From Ancylostoma caninum (taxonomy: Eukaryota > Nematoda > Chromadorea > Rhabditida > Ancylostomatidae): a DNA stretch of 64,000 bases. The notes beneath the pieces are model-generated. The model saw only the letters and a program-made list of their open reading frames with translations, had not been told where the DNA came from and made no database searches. The translations under genes and the position numbers were made by a program. Location of the stretch: assembly GCA_037903475.1 (NCBI GenBank), contig JBAJFG010000434.1, forward strand, positions 1 to 64,000, written 5' to 3'. Shown here piece after piece: positions 43,924-55,036 of this stretch; the first letter of the stretch is position 1; the number at the start of each line of letters is the position of its first letter.

Positions 43924-46310
43924 TCCTATACGTTGTCTTTTGCGGCGTCGTGGGACAAAATTCCTATTGAAGGGACTCTTGTTTGGGCGTGATGTGGATT
44001 CAGGAAGTGTTCATTGAACTGTATGGAACGCAAACCGCTTATCGTTGCTCATTACGCATACGCGCAGCCTTTGTCAGCTGCCCACAGTTATAAAAGCATT
44101 ACCATATCTTGCGATAGAGCTTAAAGCGAGTCCTCAAACATGAATCACTTGTTATAAAACGGATTGGTTTCCAGAGAAAGCTTGATGGAAGCGATCGGAC
44201 CATCCCTTCAAGAGGCCTTCACGCTTTTTGCCAAACCATGGCAACAGTGAGTGCGCGGCAGGAGTTATCGCCTAGCGACAAAACAGCCAAGCTACAATTC
44301 TATGCCGCACGCGTTTGGGCGACGTCGCTGGACTCCACCACGGTAAGCAAGCCTCTGTAGCCGGACCCATGTCACTGCTATGCCACCGCGACGTCGCCGG
44401 CCTATGCTTAACGTTGGGCGAGTGTCGAAGCGGCAGAAGTGTAAAAGCTCTTTAAGGCGGGCTCTCCGGGTGAAGGCTACATACCTGAAACTTACGCCGA
44501 AAAAAAAATGAATGGAAAAACACTCCACTTTCGAAGATTCTCACTATGATGCGGGTGTAGGTGCTAATTCATCCTTGAAAAATTGGCTGTGCAGGAGTCG
44601 CAGCTGTTGAAGAAGCGAAGTGGTGTAGTACACAGACCTTTGCTAGACAAATCATGGTTGCGATAACTCATCTCAGGTAATCTTCCAACATCTATGCATG
44701 ATTTCAAGACTCTTAGGTCAAGACAGGAAATAAAGAACGACAAAAATCTTTCAAAAACTGCTCCTCAAGGCCAAACCCTTCTCTTTTAATACATGATAGG
44801 AACTGGGAGATCAGCATACTCAGCCACTCTATCGTCTGGATCCTCTTCAATCATTTCATTTTTGTGGTTTCTTACGAGCAGATGAAGGGGTTTATCTATG
44901 AGAAGCAGTTGAATGCTGGGCCTGATCAGAAACTTGGCAGCAGATGCACCGAATTTGCAATCTTCACAGTAGGCTTCACCTTTTTAACAGGGGGAAATAC
45001 TAGTGGGGAAAAAAGTTAGGATAGAACTTTTTATCCAGAGACACGCATGGAAGTAATTCTGTTTCATTTCTAATTATTATCATCATTACTGTTATAAAAC
45101 AGCCGATCAGGTCCTCACCCCATTCCCTTAAAGCACCATATTAATTATCCATTAAACGACAGATGACATTATGCAAACTATGGCACATTCACACTAATTA
45201 TTCTGCTTCTGTTGCCTACAAAAGCTCCAATGTTCTCCGTCTGGAAACATAGCCGCCAAAGCTTGCTCCTTGTGAAACACTTTCGTGAAGCTTCGCCAAC
45301 ATCCATCTTCATCATTTTCTCCTCAGAAAAACTTCACTATAGTATTCCTTCTCTGACAATAATTCTTGCAATTCCGTGACGTCTCCGATGGTGTTTGTAA
45401 AACTCTCAGGTTTGTCCCACAGAATTGTGGAAGAAGAGGCTGTTCTGGAATTAATATTGGAATTACGTGAACCCTAGCAGTAGACATCACATGTGTGTGA
45501 GTCAGTTAACCCTGTAGACTCGAAGATGCCAAGAAACTCAGACACAAGATTCTCACTGACCTTACAACAGGACGGATGATGACTACTTTTTCCAATGCAG
45601 TATGTGATTGTTGTGGTAACATCGCAAGGCTCATACCTTCATCTTCGGCTTTGACACTGTCGAAATATTGCGGAATATTGCAACTGAGATAGGGATGAAA
45701 TAAAAACTTTGGAAACTGATTATTTGTTACCAATCGTAAGGACAGCAATCTCAGAAATTCTCACTGTTGAGATGTGTCGCGTCTCATTTATGAAACAGTG
45801 TTTTTTCTTACTGTTTTTCTTTCTTCCGTTCCTTTTTCTCAACGGTTGCTAGCTAGTCACAATTTTTGGCGTCCGCCGTGTCAGCTTACGCAAGCTCTCT
45901 CACTTGCACAATTGCGCACGACTTTTATATCACGAAATCCACAAACAATATATGCCGTGTAATCAAGCGCATGGCACAGAGCATTTCGTTTTCGTGCACT
46001 TCTACGCGTTTCGCACTATTTTATAATTGCGCATGGGTTCCACGTCCCTTAAAACTCGGAATATGGCAAAGTTTTTGAAATGACGACTTCCGTGACTGCT
46101 GCCAAACCCATTTGGCAAAAGTTTCATGGCAATGTTCTCTCATTTAGCATGCTTCTACTTCTCCTCTCCATGAAGTAGAATTGAAACTTTAGGAATGTCA
46201 TCCACAATAACATGTATCTGACTTTGTGACAAAATCTGGTGCTCACACATCTAAAGCTTGTAATATGTTTGGAACAGGAAGAATTTGAAGAGATTTTTTC
46301 CAACTCTGCA
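43924..46310. other. No firm gene; weak minus-strand exon candidates at 45.3-45.8 kb
   Basis: On the minus strand, segments bounded by AACAG...GTAACA (about 45780-45730), CTCAG...GTATGA (about 45690-45640) and an acceptor TTCCAG near 45440 look exon-like, but more than one frame stays open and the phases do not settle on one protein. The rest shows nothing. Confidence 0.25.
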
Positions 46311-46368
46311 GGTCCTGAAACAACACCAGAACAGGACATCACATCCAGAACGTCTGAGGCCTGCGGAA

Positions 46369-46438
46369 ATGGCCCTTTATTTCCTCCTATCGATACTGCT
46401 GGTTACAGCATCCTATACGCTGGGGGACTCGTCGAAAG
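46369..46438 (+). CDS. Exon 1: signal peptide
   Basis: ATG plus 23 codons and one base, ending AAAG|GTAAAT. MALYFLLSILLVTASYTLG is a typical signal peptide with probable cleavage after the small-residue stretch. Another frame is open across the region but lacks an ATG and this hydrophobic pattern. Confidence 0.65.
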
Positions 46439-49400
46439 GTAAATAGTGATTCCTCCAGAAGTGCCAACCAAATTTGCCGCGTTGATTCTTTCTCTATATT
46501 AGACTATCAAGCAATTCACACTTTTCAACTGTTACACGAGTCTCATTTTTTCTATAAAAAACGACCAAATTCAATATAAATCAGTACTTGAAATGATAGG
46601 GGGCAGGGGTTGTATTTTCGGGGAAGTACCTTGAATGAAGTTCACACACAGAGTCCTGAATTATATGTATATATATATATTCTTTTGAAAAAAAATGGGA
46701 ACAGCAAAAGCTGATAGATATTACTGTATGCGATAAAAACAAGCAAGTAAGTTTGTTGAGAGCTGGTCTGTTACTAACATGGCCAGCTTTGAGGGGACCA
46801 ATCCTTCAGGAAAAGATTATCAATAAGAACGGCCAGATAAATCAGTGCTACATGGACTGTTATTAACATTGGCAGTTTTGCAGGAGCGAATTAAATCTAA
46901 TCCTTCAGGAAAAGATGCAGCAACTGCTCCTAATAGAAAACAAATCGAGCCTTTCTACAGGAAAGACAAGCCAGTCATCCCCAAAAAAATGCTCGGATGT
47001 GAGTGTTTTCGCTGTTTCTAATACATTTGCGTACATACATATGTATGTACATATAATACATAGGCGTCGACGAGAGTACGTTTTGTGCGGCGCGACTCTA
47101 CCGGTCGTACAGAATCCTCCCGCGACAACAAATCCTAAGGTTTTATCAACAGTTATTCAGTTTACACGATAACATTGACTTGCCATTACGGCACCGATCC
47201 GAGCACGAGCGGCAGGGCCGCGCCGCGCGCTTCATGTGTCCGTGAAAAACCCACCATCGTCGCTCACTGTACCTCTAATTTGCGCCTCACGACCACAAAC
47301 GTATTTCTCTGGTGAGTGTTGCAGTACTCTACTCGAGCAGAAAAAATGCACATGCACATTTCCGCGCTACAATAGAGTCTCTTTAGTTCCATCTCGGGCT
47401 ATTTAATTCATTCATTCATTCATTCACTCATTCATTCATTCATTCTCAGAACAAGAATGTTTCCGCGAAGTGCGATGCAAAACTGAATTGTAGGGAAAGG
47501 AGTCGGTGCCCGAGCGAGTGCAACTCTTGATAGACCGCGTGTGAATTGACATTTAGGTGAATTCGCGACCCATATAAATTCTTCAAATCGAAAGAAAAAA
47601 AAGAAAAAATGAATCCTTCTTTATCTGCTCTTGGATTTGTTGACTCTAAAGATTCAAAAAGAAAACAGTGAGGATTGTGCACTATTATCGCTTTGGGGTA
47701 AACCACCAAGGGTCGACCCATTCGTTCTGCTCAATACATAGTAGGATTTGATACATACATATTGCTTCAGATATTCCGTTGTGGCCGGCACCTGGGGAAC
47801 AAGCTCAAAACAGAAACGGTAGGTTCTGCTCTTTCACTACATTGAGTAGGGCTGCATCATATAGACATATGATAAGGCTGAGGAGAAAGCTCTGAGCGTT
47901 TTTGCTCTGATTATGGAAGGTGTTTTAAGCAGGCCAACAAATATTTATTCACCAATGTAGGAACCGTTCACATCTCATCAGAGACCAGGCACCTTCCAAA
48001 AGGAAGCTGTGGACGCCCCGCTTACAGAACAACAAACACTTTTGGTTGAAAATAGTTTTACGAGTACATCTTGATGTTCTTTTGGTCCTCGAATTTCCTT
48101 ACGAATTCGACCGAGAAAGAGCGAAGCAATCCATGGTCAGACTGAACTAAACCCTGGGGAATATGGAGGATGTGAGAAGACAGTCCAGCCGTGGGCTATA
48201 CTACCTGTTGGAATAAGTACACACACGTTGGTTCGCAACTTCGCAGCACCTCAAAATGCTCAGCGTTATCTTCCTACAGTGCAAATCGCCAGATACAGCT
48301 GGAACTCCGGTTTCTTCTGGAGTGAGTCTTTGTTGACGGTGGGGACTGGTTAATATAGTCTCGTCTGGGAAGAAAGCGTTGAACTTATACAATTTCCCGT
48401 GGATGTGGAGGTCGTGCGGTGCATTTTTTCCTTATTTTTATGTTCGGAGTTGAAATGCTCTGCAATTTTATGTGATCTTTCCTGGGGATCATCTTTAAAT
48501 AAATTCTTAGAGTTCGTTTCTCAGATCTCATGTGGAAAGAATCTCCAGGCGCTGCTAATCACAACGATATCCATACAAAACTGCTGAAAAACCGAATTTC
48601 CGAACCCCAATTTTGAAGGAGCATGTGGGTGGAGCCGTGTGAGGGGCGAAGGGACTTTCCTCATAATTCACTGCAGGGATGCACCTTTTGGAGAAATTCG
48701 TACTATTCGCGAGTATTTCCCACTTCCTTATAGAGTAGAAACTGCGCTCCAGGAGGTGCGGAAACCCGGCAATTTCACCTTGGTTCTAGAGGCAATGCGG
48801 GATTGCAGGGTTTCCGCACCACGTGCTCCCTTGCTGGCCGCACATGAAGCGCAGTTTCTACACTGTAAGGGAGCGGATTAGAAACACTCGCGAGAAGTGC
48901 GAATTTCTCTAGAAAGTGCTTCTCCTGGAGTGAATTATTCGGAAGTTACTTCGCTCTGCCCCCGACTCCACCCACATGTTTCTTGAAAATTGAGGCTCGG
49001 AAATGGGGTTTTTCGAAGTTTTGTATGAAATCACGTATACTTTTGTGATCATCAGCGCCTGGAGATTCTTCTCAAGTAGAGATCTCAGAAATAACTTCGA
49101 GGTGGGACGGTACCTTTAGGCCCCAGGACCACTGATGACAGGTGAGCTAGCATCTGTCATCAGTTGTCCTGGGCTTAAGTATTCTTTTGGGCCCTGGGAC
49201 ATCTCTTGCCTCGTATCGACCTGTTTTGAAGGCTGCTAATCTGGGCATAGTGGTGGTAGGGGGGATAATGTCTCGAGGATTTGTTCGCTGGATGGTGACA
49301 TTGGAGACAATGGAAAAGATCGAGCTGTTTCAACGCAGTCGTCATTTCACTGGTTGAAGACATACTGAGCTTGTTTGACAAATGGCGTGCAGCGTAGATA

Positions 49401-51863
49401 CCTCGCTCTGTGGAGTGTGGGCGTCATACGTAAAAAGAAAGGTGCAGCCAAGCTCTAAGACTAGCTATTTCGTCTAACTCTTCAGTCTCGGTCACACCGT
49501 CCTTTCCAAATCTAACACTTCCCTTCCCCCCTCGGTACTTCCTGGGTGTCTATAGTTCTTGAAAATAATTCAAAAAATTCCGCAGTAGGAAATGCTCAGA
49601 ACATCCTCCCATGCAAGGGTACTTACGTACGATTTTTGTACAAATAGTTTTTCACTGTTCTTTCTCTACCGTCTTATTGTTCAGAGCGGATTCAAGTTCT
49701 TCGGCCTCATCCTGGTCAGACAACAGGTATGTCATGAATCAGCAACTTAATGACGGGATAAATAAGATGAGAAAGAGGCTTTCGATCGGGTAGGAGTCAT
49801 TGCATTCTGACTCCTATTATTACATCTTTAATATTTCTTCTCTCATATATGCAACATAGAATTACCGTTAGCAAAAGAAAAAAAACACAGAGTGACCGAT
49901 GAACAAGAGAGGTTCAGGGGGTTCCAGCTGTCAGCCCCGAATCCAACCTCTTTTGTTGAACTTAGAGAACTTGTCTTTGTCTCATTCCTAGAAACTCCTG
50001 TATGCCTTCCAACGTGCCCTTAATACATATCAACAACATTTGTCATGAATCACAATTGTTGAATCATAACGATACATCACCTATATAACTCCCTCCTTCG
50101 GGTGTGACTAGATAGATTGCCATGAATGCTCATTTCAGGATCAAATGTCTCGCTCGTGGTTTTGCGCAAAGGACAGAATGGTGAGTTTCAGTTATTATAG
50201 AGGGTGGTCCAAAATTACGGAGACACGCTAAAAGGTTCATATCTAACGTTGGAAAACGACTTGGCAATTTTCTTTCCAATACGATATTTTTCACTCTACA
50301 GTGGACAAAATCTACCATCACTTCTCACGATTCCTGCTATCATCGCCGAGGAAACACATGAAGAATTCGAACTAGTCGCCTGCTGTAGCGCGGTAGTGCA
50401 GTTATCCTCGATTATCTGACCTTTCTAAAAGCGTTTGCTCCAAGGAATAAACAATTTTTAAGAGTGGAAAGTCAGTTTTTGTCCTTGAATGAATATCATA
50501 ACGAGAAATCTGCTCGAATTAGTACTGAAAATAAGATTTATAACGAAGCGCACACGACTTCCTGTGCAAAAACAGAGCAAGAACGTATTTTGGGGCTGTT
50601 TCTGGTTCTTTTTTCGCTATTTACGGAGGGGACTGGAACTTATTAGGCTAATCAACTTCCAATCTCAAAGTTCTGAGAAGTATTTCTCTCATAATACATT
50701 CAATAATGGTGATTAGAATTGAAAAGCACTCTCGGTCCGCGTTGAATTTCGGCGCATCCGCACGAAATTCTGGACCACATAACCAAGGTAGGCGGCCATT
50801 CACAAGGACGTTAACGTTTTTCTGTTCTCCTCACCTTGAAGATTTCGATCTAGTGCTTATTGTGCCTCTTGCAAAATTTTACACATTAGCGCAACATGCG
50901 CGCCAAACCTACACAAAAAATGTAATTGCGTGGTAAAACTAAGCTTGACGGCCTAGATGTTCCTAAAAATCATAGTGTTAAGTAATGTTTTGGAAGAAGC
51001 TGTACAATTGAACAGATGAACAGCAAAAAATTGGATGAAAAACGCCGAAACTCGAGATAAGTCGAAAAACGCGCATCACGCCCTTGCCTATGTAATTTTG
51101 GACCACCCTGTAGATAGATGTTTTCTGCTTACTTAGATGCACTATAATGGTCAACCTCCTCTCTTCGATTAAAACTCAGTGAATGATTTTTAGTTAAAAT
51201 TTAAATTTCTCATTTCGACATACTACCCACTTCCTGTGCGGAAGTAGCTGTTTTGCATTTTTCTTTCGCATATTTTTTTTTGATAACACATTGCACGTCC
51301 TTTCATCACCGTGTGGCCACATGATGGACATGGTGGATCACGCAGGATTTGTTTTGCGTGTCCATAAAACATTCCTTTGTGGTCAAGCGACGCAAATGGT
51401 GAGCTGTCAGAAAATGCGCTGTGGTCACCCACGCTCGCCATACAAAAGTGGTCGGCAATGTGTAAAAGTGATAGTAGATTTCTCTCCCGCTAGTTTGCGA
51501 TTCACAAACTCTGTAATATAGGCAAGGAAGGGTCGCGAACTCATATCCCAACATTCTCGCTTGTCCTACACGTGTATATATGTCCTTATTAATCATATTT
51601 GCTCCATTTACTGATTCGATTCTTCATTCTTTCCTTTTTCAAAGCTTACCTCCTCTAGGGTTAGAGCTGCCTGTGGATCAAAATGGAGAACAGAGTAAGT
51701 AGTCATCATACTGCTTTGAACAGGTACAGCACCAAGGTTTATTTTTGTTTTCGAAAATTTAGAGGACCCAATCGACTTGCCGTTTCTTGTGAATGGTGCT
51801 ATTTTATTTCATTCCACTGATCTAAATTTGAACATGAATTTTAACATTAAACCGAACACTTGA
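46369..51863 (+). CDS. Secreted micro-exon gene, 5' part (signal peptide plus 7-9 short exons)
   Basis: Exons: 46369-46438 (signal peptide), 46909-46998, 47771-47818, 48280-48321, 49586-49618, 49685-49726, 50139-50180 and 51659-51694. After the signal exon every one starts with two bases and ends with one base of a split codon (phase 1-1), and lengths are 90, 48, 42, 33, 42, 42 and 36 nt. Acceptors are mostly TTTCAG-like and donors GTGAGT/GTAAGT-like. Products are short Pro/Gly/Gln/Asn-rich blocks (IPLWPAPGEQAQNRN, RIQVLRPHPGQTT, SNVSLVVLRKGQN, GLELPVDQNGEQ). The transcript may end in an exon at 51763-51863 (stop 51861) or continue into the matching phase-1 exons at 56112-60109. A TTTTTTCCAACTCTGCAG site at 46311 could accept a spliced leader. 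No family recognised; the architecture recalls schistosome micro-exon genes. Confidence 0.55.
46909..46998 (+). CDS. Exon 2 (90 nt, phase 1-1)
   Basis: Acceptor AATCCTTCAG, donor GGAT|GTGAGT. It encodes KDAATAPNRKQIEPFY then RKDKPVIPKKMLG. An upstream duplicate of the acceptor region near 46806 leads quickly to a stop and looks like a dead copy. Confidence 0.5.
47405..47447. repeat. (ATTC)n microsatellite
   Basis: About ten ATTC units with one interruption, inside an intron of the micro-exon gene. Confidence 0.9.
47771..47818 (+). CDS. Exon 3 (48 nt, phase 1-1)
   Basis: Acceptor TTGCTTCAG, donor AACG|GTAGGT. It encodes IPLWPAPGEQAQNRN; the AQN motif links it to the decayed repeat exon at 41514-42790. 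Confidence 0.6.
47961..48044 (+). CDS. Possible exon (84 nt, phase 1-1)
   Basis: Acceptor CCAATGTAG is reasonable but the donor (TTTG|GTTGAA) is poor. The frame fits the gene's phase-1 pattern. Doubtful. Confidence 0.25.
48280..48321 (+). CDS. Exon 4 (42 nt, phase 1-1)
   Basis: Acceptor TCTTCCTACAG and donor TGGA|GTGAGT are both strong. It encodes QIARYSWNSGFFW. Confidence 0.55.
48490..49110. repeat. ~600-bp imperfect foldback (inverted repeat) in an intron
   Basis: Arms of about 250-300 bp pair across a centre near 48800: GAATCTCCAGGCGCTG near 48540 is answered by its reverse complement near 49060, and further matches include GCATGTGGGTGGAG/CTCCACCCACATG and GAAGCGCAGTTTCTAC/GTAGAAACTGCGCTCC. 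It is a non-autonomous foldback element and could form a long double-stranded RNA in the pre-mRNA. A half copy lies at about 40790-40945. Confidence 0.8.
49122..49173. other. 20-bp stem hairpin
   Basis: CCCAGGACCACTGATGACAG pairs with the reverse complement at 49154-49173 with one mismatch and a 12-nt loop. It adjoins the outer edge of the foldback and may be its remnant terminus. Confidence 0.7.
49586..49618 (+). CDS. Exon 5 (33 nt, phase 1-1)
   Basis: Acceptor TTCCGCAG, donor AAGG|GTACTT (the weakest donor of the set). It encodes GNAQNILPCK. Confidence 0.5.
49685..49726 (+). CDS. Exon 6 (42 nt, phase 1-1)
   Basis: Acceptor TATTGTTCAG, donor ACAG|GTATGT. It encodes RIQVLRPHPGQTT. The intron before it is only 66 nt. 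Confidence 0.6.
50139..50180 (+). CDS. Exon 7 (42 nt, phase 1-1)
   Basis: Acceptor CATTTCAG, donor AATG|GTGAGT. It encodes SNVSLVVLRKGQN. A mariner element begins only 19 bp after the exon without touching the donor. Confidence 0.6.
50200..51110. mobile_element. Tc1/mariner-type element in an intron
   Basis: 911 bp between TA dinucleotides (50198-50199 and 51111-51112). The termini GAGGGTGGTCCAAAATTAC and GTAATTTTGGACCACCCTG are inverted repeats. Short frames inside are not recognisable as transposase. Confidence 0.85.
51659..51694 (+). CDS. Exon 8 (36 nt, phase 1-1)
   Basis: Acceptor CCTCTAG, donor CAGA|GTAAGT. It encodes LELPVDQNGEQ. Confidence 0.55.
51763..51863 (+). CDS. Possible terminal exon of the micro-exon gene
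   Basis: After GAAAATTTAG the phase-1 frame reads DPIDLPFLVNGAILFHST and reaches TGA at 51861. The second half is Asn/Leu-rich and may be untranslated. It would be an alternative to continuing into the exons at 56 kb. Confidence 0.35.
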
Positions 51864-52339
51864 TTAAATGAGTTATGGAAGAACTAATCACAAATATCAC
51901 ACTAGTTTTGTATCATAGCGTCATTTTTTAAAGCTGCGGTGGGTGCACAGGAGATACGGTGTCTCCCAGGATCTTTTCTAGATGTTGCCTAGGGTGACAC
52001 ATTGAGAAGCACAGCTACAATATCCATTTTGTACCGTCTTAGAGATTATGGAATGTCGAACACAGGCCTTACTCGTACCAGCAGCAGTTATACTGCGAGG
52101 TCAATGTTTAGTTTATCGCCCAACGAGCTGCGTTAGCCCCGCGAAAACTCTGATTCGGGGGCAATGAACTGGTTTGCATACCGCAAACGTAGTCTGGCAG
52201 CTCAATCTGGGCACAGGGCTCTGTAACTACTAAAGACCTGGGTAAGTCGATGTTTACACAAGCTCATCCAAAAATATTGCATAAGCGCCTTCGCCGCAGC
52301 CGCACCCGCACGTGTCCGCACAATACATTGGTATTCGAA

Positions 52340-52512
52340 CTTTCCTTTCGAATATTCGAATAATCGAATATTTCAGTTTTTCGAATTATTCGAATATTCG
52401 AATAATCGAATATTTTAACTTTTCGAATAATTCGAATATCCGAATAATCGAATGCTTCAACCTTTCGAATTATTCGAATAGTCGAATAAAGCAAATCTCG
52501 AATTATTCGAAC
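52340..52512. repeat. AT-rich palindromic TTCGAATAATTCGAA tract
   Basis: About 170 bp is built almost entirely from TTCGAA, ATTCGAATAATCGAAT and similar self-complementary words, with three ~45-bp superunits ending AATCGAATRTTT or AATCGAATGCTT. It can form alternative cruciforms. Confidence 0.85.
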
Positions 52513-52675
52513 AAATGAGTGCCATTGCTTCAGAAGTGGTTTTGCGATGCATTAGCTCACAGAAAATAGGTAAAACAGTCTTGTTATATGCGAAAAAAAT
52601 AGAAATACACGTTTTCAAACTTACACTTCTGGTGGTGTTCGTTTAAAGCGAAGTCCCATCTCATTTTCGTATCCA

Positions 52676-53124
52676 TGTACGAGGGTCGCGTTACTTTTGA
52701 AGAAGAGGAATGCAGTCTTTCTCAGAAATAGTTGCCTCACGCTTCACTGTCCATCTGCTAAGCCGCTCCGCATCACCTATGTATTATCATACGTGGTGTG
52801 ACGTGGCTAACCTGACGGGCGGTTCAGCACAAGGCAAGAATTTTTGAGAAAGACTCTGGGTTCTTCACCTAGCTCGTTTGCGAACGGACAAAACCGACGG
52901 CGACAAAACCACACAGTGGATAAGAAAGTTTATTAGAATAACAATAAAAGGCACTAGAAGGAGGAAAGAATGGGGGAGATCGGGACCGACGTGTCCGGTG
53001 GCGGCAAGAAGAATCACTGACTCGATCCTGGGGGAGATCCTCCGATCTTTTGCGTCGGAATTGGTTATTATGATCTCCTGCGCGCTCAGATAGCACGCCT
53101 TTTTGCCCCTCCAGGGGCCTGATA
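52676..53124 (-). repeat. Long terminal repeat, left copy (with insertion)
   Basis: It matches 54731-55022 in the same orientation (GAGGGTCGCGTTA at one end, GGCCTGATA at the other; shared GGACAAAACCGACGGCGA and CACTGACTCGATCCTGGG). It is longer because of an extra segment, probably a MITE, at about 52713-52858. LTR boundaries are approximate; no target duplication was recognised. Confidence 0.65.
52713..52858. mobile_element. Small MITE-like insertion in the left LTR
   Basis: The segment absent from the right LTR has imperfect inverted ends: CAGTCTTTCTCAGAAAT on the left and TTTTTGAGAAAGACTCTG on the right. No clear target duplication. Confidence 0.45.
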
Positions 53125-53179
53125 CGCCCTCCCCGCCTGAAGACATCGTCCTCAATGTCTGGGTTCTGTCGACGAACTT

Positions 53180-54700
53180 CTGCAGCTGAGTGAGTTGCAC
53201 TCTTACGACTCTCTTTCTGATCGCCTCGTGGATGTACTTCGGCAGCGCTGCTCCTACATATTTGTTGAAATACTGCGCACCTCCTTCAAGCGGACCGCCC
53301 TCGATAAAGAGTTTTCGGTGCGTCGACATATTGCTTGAGGTAGTTACTACTTGACCGCTGCAATCACATTTTACTAGCGCTTCATCTAACGACTTCCATA
53401 GGACAGATATCTCTTGCCATTTCGTTTGGTTCCTCGATGTGACTGTTGGCCAAGCCGTCACTATCTTACCTCCCACCTCGAGATACTTCTTGCTTAACGC
53501 GGGCAGCTTCTTCGGCACGTCCGACTTCACGTTCAGGTACATAGGCCAAACGAGTACTCAAGTCTTGAAGATGCTCCATTCCTCCAGGACGTCGAGTAAA
53601 CGATCGAATGTCAGGACGACCGTTGTCAAAATATTTCCACGGATACCATCCCTCTCCATTGGATTGGCACCCTCTACCGTGGCACAACCTACGGGACCTA
53701 TTTTCGTTGGTCTATCCCTCACTGCTTGAGATTCGATTTCCTGGCGCACCGCCTGTGAGGCTTCAGCGTACGAGCGTTCCACTGAGTGCCCTTCGATCTT
53801 TCTGTGCTTCTTGAATCGCTCTGGTGTTGCAAATGAATTCTGTCCAATCGATACAAGTGCTGTACGCAAGTTTGAGAGCGGATTTTAGCGCCTCGGCATC
53901 AAAGCAAACGTGCTTTTCGCGGTGGAATTTTATCATTTGCCCCAATTCGATGTCCGATCTTCGAAAAATGCTATAGGCGAGCCACGCTGCCCACAGATTT
54001 TCCACGGGCTCCTTCGATACAGCAACGGAAAAAGAGACTCCGTCGATTTTTGCCAGAGTAGCTCCTTCAAAACAGCCGTCAGAACATCTGAAAAGGAGGT
54101 GTCACTTCTCAAGCAGGCTTAGAAGTGGTGCTCCTCTGAAATGCAAACTACTGATTTCATGTACTCTCGAAATCTTTACTTGCTTTTTTCTACCTCGTCT
54201 CCCTCCCATGCACCACTTCTGAGTCCGCTCCCCCACCTTGGAATATCGTTACCGGGTTGATCTTATTTCGAATGTCATACTGCCTTTTCATGCTTTCGCT
54301 CACACGGTCGTTGTAGCCTCTCACCCTTTCGCGTACTTCGGCCATTGCTTGAAGAATTTCCATCTTGTAATCGCTGGTAGCTCTATCGATCAGATACCAC
54401 AACCATTAGGAATAATTTCTTAAGGAAAATTTGCCTTCCTGCCATGGAGTATGAAGTACGGGCTTTCATCAATCGCAGCGTGAGGCGTCATATTATACGC
54501 TATCATGCAAAATGGCAGTCTGCTGTCCCATTCCGTGGGGTTCATGGCTGATTTGCGCAACATTGCGGGAATTGTTCCGTTGGGCCTCTCTGTGACTCCG
54601 TTCTCTCTAGGATTGTAACCCTTGGTTAACAAGTGCGTAATCTTAGTAATCCCAGTGATTTCCTCCATGACTTTGTTCACAATTTCTCAGCGTCTGTCGG
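53180..54700 (-). pseudogene. Gypsy-type LTR retrotransposon remnant (integrase end and a further open region)
   Basis: On the minus strand, 54680-54420 encodes the C-terminal part of a Ty3/gypsy integrase core (YNPRENGVTERPNGTIP..., then AYNMTPHAAIDESPYFILHG), followed at 54402-54190 by the post-core helical region. The rest of pol and gag, expected towards 54730, is deleted. Between integrase and the left LTR three overlapping frames (54005-53180) encode an unrecognised protein in the position of a third ORF or env. Frames are broken in several places; the element is dead. Confidence 0.7.
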
Positions 54701-54730
54701 ATAAAATGGCTTTGGGCCAGCGGCACCCCA

Positions 54731-55022
54731 TGTGCGAGGGTCGCGTTAGGAGAAATTGGTTCTTCACCTAGCTTGGTAGCAAACGGACAAAACCGACGGC
54801 GAGCAAAACGATACAGCGGATAAGAAATTTGTTAGAATAACAATAAAAGCCACTGAATAGAGAAAAGAATAGGGAAGATCGGGACCGACGGGTCCGGTTG
54901 CGGCTAGAAGAATCACTGACTCGATCCTGGGGAGATCCTCCGATCCTTCGCGCCGGGATTGAATATGCTGATCTCCTGCGCACTCAGAGAGCACCCCTTT
55001 TTTGGCCTCCAAGGGGCTGATA
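54731..55022 (-). repeat. Long terminal repeat, right copy
   Basis: About 290 bp matching the left LTR without its insertion. The integrase remnant begins almost directly beside it, showing that most of the internal region was lost. Confidence 0.65.
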
Positions 55023-55036
55023 TCTATCTAAAAGTA

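Noticed and set aside
46915..47172. 85-codon plus-strand frame MQQLLLIENKSS...
   Set aside because: Overlaps the phase-1 exon 46909-46998 in another frame; that exon has matching phase and a GTGAGT donor, while this frame runs on into intron sequence.
53439..53814. Plus-strand frames over the gypsy remnant
   Set aside because: Antisense shadows of the retrotransposon frames.
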